A stretch of 28,011 nt of DNA from Ruminococcus sp. CAG:563. Its GTDB lineage: Bacteria; Bacillota; Clostridia; Oscillospirales; Acutalibacteraceae. A program made the position numbers and the translations under genes. Positions 21,811-28,011 of this stretch are shown piece by piece. The notes under the pieces were generated by a model, which saw nothing but the letters and a program-made list of their open reading frames with translations, did no database searches and was not told the origin of the DNA. The DNA lies in the NCBI GenBank assembly GCA_000434915.1, contig FR882073.1, positions 27,092 through 55,102 on the forward strand, read 5' to 3'. The first letter of the stretch is position 1; every line of letters begins with the position of its first letter.

Positions 21811-21867
21811 GAAAGCGATTTCATTAAATTATTTTGGTGCGATGTGGGCATCGCACGCTACGATTTG
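21811..21867. repeat. Palindromic dispersed repeat, copy D
   Basis: GTGCGAT/ATCGCAC palindrome (21837-21856) with GAAAGCGATTTCAT on the left and CTACGATTTG on the right, matching copy B in order and strand. Confidence 0.75.
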
Positions 21868-21885
21868 ATATGACAATGACACTTT

Positions 21886-21913
21886 CCGTAGGGGTCGATG
21901 CCCTCATCGACCC
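21886..21913. repeat. Palindromic dispersed repeat, copy E
   Basis: CCGTAG followed by GGGTCGATG (21892-21900) and its inverse CATCGACCC (21905-21913). It lies 35 bp from the palindrome of copy D in the opposite orientation. Confidence 0.75.
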
Positions 21914-21984
21914 AAGAATTTTTGCAAAAGCCTTAAGTTATTGACATTGCCCTGCATGGGCGCCGAGAAAGTACATATTAACAT

Positions 21985-22023
21985 AAAAGCTGTGGCGAAC
22001 AATTACAATTCGTCACAGCCTTG
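21985..22023. terminator. Terminator of the ftsH operon, probably bidirectional
   Basis: GCTGTGGCGAA (21989-21999) and TTCGTCACAGC (22009-22019) form an 11-bp stem (one G:U on the plus strand, one A/C mismatch on the minus strand). TTTTAT follows on the minus strand and TTGTTTTA on the plus strand. Confidence 0.75.
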
Positions 22024-22025
22024 TT

Positions 22026-23987
22026 TTATTCGATTATTTCCGTATCGGGGGTTTCCTTGACCTCGTCAACATTCGGGAGGGTTTCCGGCTCCTCGGTGTC
22101 CTCCTGAAGCTCACCATTCATGAGCTTAGCAAACTTTTCGCCGTCAATCTTTTCGTACTTGATGAGGTACTGTGCAAGCTCATGGAGCTTATCCATATGA
22201 TCCGTAAGGATCTTCTCCGTGCGGTCGTAGCCGTTATGGATAATCGCACTTATCTCCTCGTCAATCTCCTGTGCAAAGGCTTCCGAATAGTCCTTGGCGT
22301 GGCCGTAATCCCTGCCGAGGAAAACCTCGCCGCTGCCCGAAGAATAGGAAACAGGGCCGATCCTGTCGCTCATGCCGTACTCGGTGACCATGCTCTTTGC
22401 AAGCTTGGTCGCACGTTCGATATCGTTTGATGCACCCGTTGAAATATCGCCGAGCACAAGCTTTTCGGCAACTCGTCCGCCGAGAAGAACTACGATATCG
22501 TCAAGCATGCCGTTCTTGGTCTTATATGACTTATCCTCGGTCGGTACGGACATTGTATAGCCGCCTGCCGAGCCTCTCGGAATGATTGAAACCTGACGAA
22601 CGGGGTCCTGCGTTTCAAGATAGTAGGTCGAGATAGCATGACCTGCCTCATGGTAAGCCGTGAGCTTCTTCTCCTTGTCGCTCATCTTGTGCGACTTCTT
22701 CTCCGTGCCTACGATAACCTTAACGGTCGCTTCCTCGATTTCGGCCATTGTTATAGCCTTCTTGTTTCTCCTTGCGGCAAGCAAAGCAGCCTCATTAAGA
22801 AGATTTTCAAGGTCAGCACCGACAAAGCCGACGGTCGAATTTGCAATAACTCTGAGGTCAACGTCGGGAGCGAGCGGCTTATTCTTGGAATGAACCTTGA
22901 GGATAGCCTCTCTGCCCTTGGTATCGGGATAGCCAACTCTAACCTGGCGGTCAAAACGACCGGGTCTCAGGAGAGCCGGGTCAAGGATATCGGGTCGGTT
23001 TGTCGCCGCAATGACGATAACTCCCTGATTTTTTTCAAAGCCGTCCATCTCAACAAGAAGCTGGTTAAGAGTCTGCTCTCTCTCGTCGTGTCCGCCGCCC
23101 ATGCCTGCACCTCTGTGACGGCCTACGGCATCAATCTCATCAATAAAGATAACCGACGGAGCGTCCTTCTTCGCCTGGTCAAAAAGGTCTCTGACTCTCG
23201 AAGCACCGACGCCGACATACATCTCAACGAAATCGGAACCGGAAATTGAGAAAAACGGAACGTTCGCTTCACCGGCAACGGCTCTAGCAAGGAGGGTCTT
23301 ACCTGTACCCGGAGGGCCAACAAGAAGCACGCCCTTTGGGATTCTTGCACCGAGGGTGCTGAACTTTTCGGGGCACTTGAGGAAGTCAACCATTTCGCTT
23401 AACTCTTCCTTTTCCTCGTCTGCGCCTGCGATCTGCTCAAAGGTCGTCTTTGACTTCTGATCCTGCTGCTTTTTGGCGTTGATCTTGCCGAAGTTCAGGG
23501 TCTTATTCATGTCGCCGCCCATCGTGTTCATTCGCCTCATCATAATGACAAGAAGAATGACGAGGAGCACGCCCATAATTATCGTCGGAAGAAGATTGAC
23601 GAACCATGACGTCGACGAGCCTGAGATTAACTCATATTTAATCATGTCGTCATCGCTCTTGGCATTCTTGTTATGCTCCCTGACGGTCTCGTTAACGTCG
23701 TCAACGAAAACCGACACATTCGGCACCTTATACTGCCATTTCGTGTCGTCGCCCTTGAGCTTATATTTCAGCGTGCCGCTCGTGAGGTTGAGCGTAAATT
23801 CGCTGACCTGATCCTTATCGAAATACTGAATGATTTGATAATACTTAGCCTCGGCGGAACGGTTGCCCGACTGCTGAGATGCGATTGCTATACCGATAAC
23901 CATCATCAGCGGAATAAGGATATAAGGCAAAATTGCGAAAACCTTATTTTTCTTAGGTCTCGGCGTCTGATTAGGACTGTTGTTCAA
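22026..23987 (-). CDS. ftsH: ATP-dependent zinc metalloprotease FtsH
   Basis: 653 residues from a TTG at 23987, which has GGGAG 8 nt upstream; the GTG at 23996 touches the same GGGAG and is likely part of the ribosome-binding site. FtsH is a membrane-anchored hexamer that degrades misfolded membrane proteins and short-lived regulators. Two N-terminal membrane helices (about 18-37 and 129-149) flank the extracytoplasmic domain. Next come Walker A 'GPPGTGKT' (224-231), Walker B 'VIFIDEID' (279-286), the SRH with 'RPGRFDR' and the zinc site HEAGH (446-450), with the third ligand probably in 'LGDISTGASND'. The acidic C-terminal tail ('EPETLP...') is ordinary. Last gene of the gdpP-to-ftsH operon. 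Confidence 0.97.
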   Translation of the reverse strand: MNNSPNQTPRPKKNKVFAILPYILIPLMMVIGIAIASQQSGNRSAEAKYYQIIQYFDKDQVSEFTLNLTSGTLKYKLKGDDTKWQYKVPNVSVFVDDVNETVREHNKNAKSDDDMIKYELISGSSTSWFVNLLPTIIMGVLLVILLVIMMRRMNTMGGDMNKTLNFGKINAKKQQDQKSKTTFEQIAGADEEKEELSEMVDFLKCPEKFSTLGARIPKGVLLVGPPGTGKTLLARAVAGEANVPFFSISGSDFVEMYVGVGASRVRDLFDQAKKDAPSVIFIDEIDAVGRHRGAGMGGGHDEREQTLNQLLVEMDGFEKNQGVIVIAATNRPDILDPALLRPGRFDRQVRVGYPDTKGREAILKVHSKNKPLAPDVDLRVIANSTVGFVGADLENLLNEAALLAARRNKKAITMAEIEEATVKVIVGTEKKSHKMSDKEKKLTAYHEAGHAISTYYLETQDPVRQVSIIPRGSAGGYTMSVPTEDKSYKTKNGMLDDIVVLLGGRVAEKLVLGDISTGASNDIERATKLAKSMVTEYGMSDRIGPVSYSSGSGEVFLGRDYGHAKDYSEAFAQEIDEEISAIIHNGYDRTEKILTDHMDKLHELAQYLIKYEKIDGEKFAKLMNGELQEDTEEPETLPNVDEVKETPDTEIIE

Positions 23988-24002
23988 ATAATTCACTCCC
24001 TG

Positions 24003-24545
24003 TTAATCCGCATATATTTCCGGCTTAAGAACACCGATATACGGAAGATTTCTGTACTTTTCCGCAAAGTCAAGACCGTAGCCGACTACGAATTCATCGG
24101 GAACGAAGGTTCCGTAATAATCCGCCTTGATGTCCGCCTCACGTCTCTCCGGCTTGTCAAGAAGCGTGCAAATCTTAATGCTTGCCGGGTTTCTCGTCTT
24201 GAGCACCTGCGATATATAATAAAGAGTCTTTCCGCTGTCGAGAATATCCTCAACGAGAAGAAGATCCTTACCTTCAAGATTGATGTCAAGGTCCTTGATT
24301 ATCTTGACCGTGCCGGAGGATTTTGTTCCGCTGCCGTAGCTGGAAACGCACATGAAGTCTATCTCACACGGTACCGTTATTTCACGCATAAGGTCAGCCA
24401 TGAAGATAACAGAGCCTTTGAGTATGCTGACAAGCGTAAGGTTTTTGCCCTCGTAATCCTTGCTTATCTGCGCCCCGAGCCTTTTAACGATCTCGTGCAG
24501 TTCCTCCTTGCTGAAATATACTTCCTTAATGTCATTCTCAATCAT
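24003..24545 (-). CDS. hpt: Hypoxanthine phosphoribosyltransferase
   Basis: 180 residues, usual size. Hpt converts hypoxanthine (and guanine) to IMP/GMP with PRPP. The PRPP loop 'VEDILDSGKT' is at 98-107, the flexible loop is around 'SSYGSGTKSSG' (68-78), and 'FVPDEFVVGYGLDF' closes the purine site. GGAGAGG is 7 nt before the ATG, and the start overlaps tilS by 8 bp. The tilS-hpt-ftsH order is conserved in Firmicutes. Confidence 0.97.
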   Translation of the reverse strand: MIENDIKEVYFSKEELHEIVKRLGAQISKDYEGKNLTLVSILKGSVIFMADLMREITVPCEIDFMCVSSYGSGTKSSGTVKIIKDLDINLEGKDLLLVEDILDSGKTLYYISQVLKTRNPASIKICTLLDKPERREADIKADYYGTFVPDEFVVGYGLDFAEKYRNLPYIGVLKPEIYAD

Positions 24546-25863
24546 TTTGTTTGTCCTCTCCGATAATTAAGATTTTATCTGTTTCGGGTTTTATTTTACA
24601 CCTGTCGGCACAGCCCAGTCCCTGAACCCAGCATATGCCGGCCTCGTCCGCAAGAACGGCTGCGCAGTTTCGGTTTTCAATATGCTTTTCGTTGAAAAGT
24701 TTTTTTAAAGTCTTGGTGCAGGAGCTGCCTGCAAGCTTCATTTTATCGCCCGGCCGCCTGTTGCGAAGCACAGAATGACCTACGATACTGTCATAGTCTA
24801 ACACTTTATTATGAACAGACTGTTTCAGCGATAAATTATTTCTATGAATTATTTCACCCCTGATTTTTCCAAAAGGAATTTCGGCACTCAGGCTGTCAAA
24901 ATCAAACTCCCAGTCCGCAATTTCTTCCTTTTGGGGATTGATTATCATAACTCCGTTTTTGACCTCGACCACCGTATCTCCGATAATCTCGGTTCTGCCG
25001 CCCTGTAAGATTTTATCAACCTGCTCAACGTGTACCGCTTCGGGAGCAATGCCCGTCTCGGTGTTTATTATTTCAAAGATAACACGCTTTCTCACGGCCG
25101 GATGCTCATCATTCAAGAGCCTTGCATTGTAGCCGTTTTTTAGCTTCACTTTTCCGAGTATTTCCCGGGAAAAGCCGTTCATAAAATCGTTCTCCTCCTC
25201 GGCGTTGGAAATCAGGCGCATAAACGCCCTCTCAAGCGAGGGATTGAGCTTTTTCAGCTCGGGGATAACGTTTAATCTTATTCTGTTTCTGGAATAAATA
25301 TCCTCAAAATTCGTCTCATCTGTGACAAATTCTATTGAGTTATCACTGCAATACTTCTCGATCTCCGCCCTCGTACAGTCGATGAGCGGCCTGACGATAT
25401 TGCCCCTGACGGCCGGAATGGAGCAAAGTCCCTTGACCGACGCTCCTCTTGCAATATTCAGAAGCAGGGTTTCACTGCGGTCGCTGAACGTGTGAGCCGT
25501 TGCGATAATAACATCGCCGGCAACGGAATTGAAAAAATCATATCTGATTCTACGTCCGCACTCCTCAACGCCGAGGTGCATTTTTTTAGCTGTTCCGGGA
25601 ACATCCGCCCTGAGAATACGAACATCTACACCGAGCCTTTTGCAGGCTTCGACGACAAATTTTTCGTCTCTGTCCGCCGTCTCGCCCCTTATTCCGTGGT
25701 TGACGTGGCAGGCAATGATATTCATGGCGAATTCGTCCTTCATCTCAAGAAGAACATGCAACAAAGCCATTGAATCCGCACCGCCGGATACTCCGACGGC
25801 AACCGTCCTGCCGAAGAGCGGCATATTATATCTCATAACGGCATTTTTGACCTTACATATCAT
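24538..25863 (-). CDS. tilS: tRNA(Ile)-lysidine synthase
   Basis: 441 residues. TilS puts lysine on C34 of the tRNA-Ile(CAU), changing its specificity from AUG to AUA. The PP-loop 'SGGADS' is at 26-31, followed by 'HVNHGIRG' and 'TAHTFSDRSETLLLNIARG'; a C-terminal TilS domain with 'RNRRPGDKMKL' and 'KKLFNEKHI' is present. The normal 'TAHHxxDQxET' signature reads 'TAHTFSDRSET' here, keeping the conserved D and ET. GGAGAAG precedes the ATG, and the start overlaps dnaB by 11 bp. Confidence 0.96.
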   Translation of the reverse strand: MICKVKNAVMRYNMPLFGRTVAVGVSGGADSMALLHVLLEMKDEFAMNIIACHVNHGIRGETADRDEKFVVEACKRLGVDVRILRADVPGTAKKMHLGVEECGRRIRYDFFNSVAGDVIIATAHTFSDRSETLLLNIARGASVKGLCSIPAVRGNIVRPLIDCTRAEIEKYCSDNSIEFVTDETNFEDIYSRNRIRLNVIPELKKLNPSLERAFMRLISNAEEENDFMNGFSREILGKVKLKNGYNARLLNDEHPAVRKRVIFEIINTETGIAPEAVHVEQVDKILQGGRTEIIGDTVVEVKNGVMIINPQKEEIADWEFDFDSLSAEIPFGKIRGEIIHRNNLSLKQSVHNKVLDYDSIVGHSVLRNRRPGDKMKLAGSSCTKTLKKLFNEKHIENRNCAAVLADEAGICWVQGLGCADRCKIKPETDKILIIGEDKQND

Positions 25864-27223
25864 TTCTTATCTTCTCCGCAGAAATAAAGAGTGTGTGGTC
25901 GGCGTCCCAAATCATCTCAACCGTGTCGGTCGGGCCGTGACGGTTCTTTGCGACAATTATTTCCGCCTTGTTAGCCATTTGCTGCGTCTCATCATTCTCG
26001 TGCTGATCGTCGTTATTGCTGTAGTAATCGGGACGGTAGAGCATGAGAACAATATCGGCGTCCTGCTCGATTGAGCCTGATTCACGAAGGTCGGCAAGCT
26101 GAGGTCTGTGCGAACCTCCCCTGCCCTCCGTGCCTCTGGAAAGCTGGGCGCAGACAATAACCGGAATCGCAAGATCCTTTGCCATAAGCTTCAATTCTCT
26201 TGTAATCTCGCTGACCGCCTGAACACGGTTTTCAACTCTGCCTGCCGGACGGATAAGTCCGAGGTAGTCTATTATAACACATTCAACATCACGAAGACGT
26301 CGAATTCTCGCTTTCATTTCGGGAACGGTTATTGAGCTTGTATCATCAAAGTAAAGCTCAACATTTGAAAGAGCGTTTGTCGCAATTCCGAGCCTCTGCC
26401 AGTCCTCGCCGTCCAGCTCGCCCGTTCTCATCTTTGCCGAATTAACTCTCGCCTCGGTTGAAAGAACTCTCATTGCAAGCTGTTCTTTTGTCATTTCGAG
26501 AGAGAACATCAGCGTTTTTCTCTTGCCGATAACGGCAACATTTCTTGCAAGGTTCAAGGCAAAGCTCGTTTTACCCATTGCAGGACGTGCGCCGATAAGA
26601 ATAAGGTCGGACTTGTGCAAGCCGGTGAGCACCCTGTCAAGGTCCGAATAGCCTGTCGGATAGCCCTTATATAAATCCTTTTCGGGTGAGGTCAAATGCT
26701 GGAGGGTCGTATAAACCTCGCCGACGATGATATCGCCTATCTTCGACGGAGCATTTGTCTTTTTGCCCTGGCGGATATTGTATATCTTCTGTTCGGCAGC
26801 CTCAAGCAGATCGTCAGCCGTCTGATCCTGTGATGAAGCGTCCTCGATAATCTCCTTGGAAGCGTTTATCAAAGAGCGTATGTAGAATTTTTCCTTAACG
26901 ATCTTTGCATAGGATTCAACATTTGCCGTTGACGGAACGCACTGCGAGAGCTGGAAAAGATAGTTCTTTCCGGCCGCCGAGTCATAGACCTTATCCTTGA
27001 TAAGGCTGTCAAGCACGATCAGAGGGTCGATCTTTCCGCCCGAGGCTTCAATCGTCGCTATGGCGGTGTAGATAGCCCTATGCTGCGGCAAATAGAAATC
27101 GTCGGCACTCAGATAGACCTGAACCTGCGGCATACAGGCAGGGTCCATCAGTATTGAGCCGAGAACCGCCTGTTCCGCTTCAAGGCTGAAAACCGATTCA
27201 CTTGAATAATTTGTATTATCCAT
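25853..27223 (-). CDS. dnaB: Replicative DNA helicase DnaB
   Basis: 456 residues. DnaB (DnaC in Bacillus naming) is the hexameric fork helicase that recruits primase. The N-terminal helical domain spans about 10-120 ('EAEQAVLGSILMD'), the linker about 120-185, and the RecA-like domain about 190-456 with Walker A 'GARPAMGKTS' (211-220), 'FSLEM' and Walker B 'CVIIDYLGLI' (D319). Then come 'QLSRGTEGR' and 'ADLRESGSIEQDADIV'. The glycine at 322 stands where most homologues have Q in DYLQL, a small departure. GGAG precedes the ATG at normal spacing. 21 bp after rplI. Confidence 0.96.
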   Translation of the reverse strand: MDNTNYSSESVFSLEAEQAVLGSILMDPACMPQVQVYLSADDFYLPQHRAIYTAIATIEASGGKIDPLIVLDSLIKDKVYDSAAGKNYLFQLSQCVPSTANVESYAKIVKEKFYIRSLINASKEIIEDASSQDQTADDLLEAAEQKIYNIRQGKKTNAPSKIGDIIVGEVYTTLQHLTSPEKDLYKGYPTGYSDLDRVLTGLHKSDLILIGARPAMGKTSFALNLARNVAVIGKRKTLMFSLEMTKEQLAMRVLSTEARVNSAKMRTGELDGEDWQRLGIATNALSNVELYFDDTSSITVPEMKARIRRLRDVECVIIDYLGLIRPAGRVENRVQAVSEITRELKLMAKDLAIPVIVCAQLSRGTEGRGGSHRPQLADLRESGSIEQDADIVLMLYRPDYYSNNDDQHENDETQQMANKAEIIVAKNRHGPTDTVEMIWDADHTLFISAEKIRNDM

Positions 27224-27244
27224 TGTTTTATCTCCGATTTATGT

Positions 27245-27688
27245 TTATGCCTCAGATACCATTACGCTGAATTCTGCCGTAACGCCCTGGTAGAGTTTTA
27301 CCGTTGCGGGATAAGTGCCGAAGGCCTTGATATCGTCAACGGTGATTTTTCTCTTGTCAATATCAATGCCGAGCTGAGTTTTCATAACTGCGGCAATTTC
27401 CTTGGCCGTAACAGAGCCGAAAAGACGTCCGCCCTGACCTGCCTTGGCCGTAACCTTTATCGTTTTGCCGTTGATTTTGGCCGCCGAAGCCTTGGCCTCC
27501 TGAGTTTCAACGTCAATCCTGTGCTTCTTTGAATTCTCACGGTTTTTAAGCTCCGTCATGGCCTGTGAATTGGCCTCTGCGGCAAGATTTCTCGGGAAAA
27601 GGAAGTTGCGTGCGTATCCGTCGGAAGCGTTGACAAGCTCACCCTTTTTGCCGAGACCCTTAACGTCCTGAGTAAGAATTACCTTCAT
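27245..27688 (-). CDS. rplI: 50S ribosomal protein L9
   Basis: 147 residues, normal size. The N-terminal RNA-binding domain has the L9 signature region 'GKKGELVNASDGYARNFLFPRNLA' (13-36), joined by a long helix (about 40-75) to the C-terminal domain 'GGRLFGSVTAKEIA'. It binds 23S rRNA at the base of the L1 stalk. GAGGTATAATTT precedes the ATG; the ribosome-binding site lies in the last codons of gdpP. The gdpP-rplI-dnaB order is typical of Firmicutes. Confidence 0.98.
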   Translation of the reverse strand: MKVILTQDVKGLGKKGELVNASDGYARNFLFPRNLAAEANSQAMTELKNRENSKKHRIDVETQEAKASAAKINGKTIKVTAKAGQGGRLFGSVTAKEIAAVMKTQLGIDIDKRKITVDDIKAFGTYPATVKLYQGVTAEFSVMVSEA

Positions 27689-27691
27689 AAA

Positions 27692-28009
27692 TTATACCTC
27701 GCTTTTATTTAATGATTCGTTGTAGCGGTCGATGCTGCGCATTACCTGCTCGGTGACCTCTGCAACTGTTGAATTTTTAACCTGTACGGCTGCCATCGTC
27801 TGATGACCGCCGCCGTTCATGTATTCCATAACGACCTGCACGTTGACCGCACCGAAGGAACGGGCGGAAACGCAAACGGCATCGCCGAGATTAAAGATGA
27901 CAAACGAGGCGTCAACTCCGCTGATGCTCAAAAGCTCGTCGGCCGCCTGTGCGCTTATAAGCCTGATATCCTTTGACTCAACGTCGGCAACGGCTATTGC
28001 GCAATTCTT
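27692..28009 (-). CDS. gdpP: Cyclic-di-AMP phosphodiesterase GdpP (YybT), C-terminal end (partial)
   Basis: The last 105 codons are visible; the 5' part lies beyond the right edge. The segment is the DHHA1 domain: 'ISAQAADELLSI', 'VSARSFGAVNVQVVMEYMNGGGHQTMAAVQV', with the GGGH motif. GdpP is a membrane PAS/GGDEF/DHH-DHHA1 protein that hydrolyses c-di-AMP to pApA, tuning potassium and cell-wall balance. Only the DHHA1 end can be checked; the domains with the catalytic DHH are outside the window. The downstream gene rplI starts 3 bp after the stop. Identity also rests on the conserved gdpP-rplI-dnaB order. Confidence 0.9.
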   Translation of the reverse strand, partial: KNCAIAVADVESKDIRLISAQAADELLSISGVDASFVIFNLGDAVCVSARSFGAVNVQVVMEYMNGGGHQTMAAVQVKNSTVAEVTEQVMRSIDRYNESLNKSEV

Positions 28010-28011
28010 AT

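Noticed and set aside
8503..21913. CRISPR array
   Set aside because: The palindromic repeats are irregularly spaced over 13 kb, differ in sequence, and no cas gene is present.
18949..22025. A prophage or defence island between the SEDS gene and ftsH
   Set aside because: There is no integrase, structural, nuclease, restriction or toxin-like gene; the genes are small membrane proteins and one HTH regulator.
23673..24566. 297-codon plus-strand frame opposite ftsH and hpt
   Set aside because: It spans two certain genes on the other strand and has no start signals.

Overview
The window looks like chromosomal DNA of an anaerobic Gram-positive bacterium of the class Clostridia, probably in the Oscillospirales/Ruminococcaceae range (inference). 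The evidence is AGGAGG-type ribosome-binding sites, sigma-A type promoters, the gdpP-rplI-dnaB-tilS-hpt-ftsH order, a hydG gene for [FeFe]-hydrogenase maturation (anaerobic H2 metabolism), a long-type clostridial ribose-phosphate pyrophosphokinase tail, and moderate GC. There is no rRNA, CRISPR array, transposase, integrase or phage gene. Most of the window is core housekeeping DNA.

Layout. 1-2268 (+): 3' end of a ribose-phosphate pyrophosphokinase gene, a GtrA-like membrane protein and a secreted GH5 glycoside hydrolase, each closed by a hairpin terminator. 2269-2431 holds nothing I recognise. 2432-2844 (-): tRNA-Pro(TGG) with an encoded CCA, a near-perfect terminator, and an 86-bp duplication of the tRNA tail plus terminator. 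2863-8407 (-): a tightly packed six-gene operon (two M16 peptidase-like proteins, lgt, folD, a PspC protein and a GT-D glycosyltransferase). 8647-10379 (-): O-acetyltransferase-like protein, RluA-family pseudouridine synthase and a small unknown. 10696-13436 (+): gapA alone, then uppP with a tyrosine-phosphatase-like gene. 13530-17386 (-): hydG, tsaE, tsaB, rpiB and upp. 17752-18948 (+): a SEDS glycan polymerase (RodA/FtsW), divergent from hydG across a 365-bp region with back-to-back promoters and a long structured hydG leader. 18949-22025 (+): the accessory-looking part, with a DUF2975 membrane protein, a YozG-like HTH regulator, a previously hidden 57-residue membrane protein, an AT-rich orphan, a membrane protein and a DUF2809 protein. 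It is interspersed with a dispersed palindromic repeat family. 22026-28009 (-): ftsH, hpt, tilS, dnaB, rplI and the 3' end of gdpP.

Functionally the genes cover the cell envelope (lgt, uppP, SEDS polymerase, GT-D, GtrA, ftsH), nucleotide supply and salvage (prs, upp, hpt, rpiB), translation quality (tsaB, tsaE, tilS, rplI, pseudouridine synthase, tRNA-Pro), one-carbon metabolism (folD), replication (dnaB), c-di-AMP turnover (gdpP) and hydrogenase assembly (hydG). I found no clear new multi-gene system. The best candidates for new biology are the DUF2975/HTH/57-residue protein operon, the palindromic repeat family (at least five copies), the duplicated tRNA-Pro tail module, and the structured leader of hydG.
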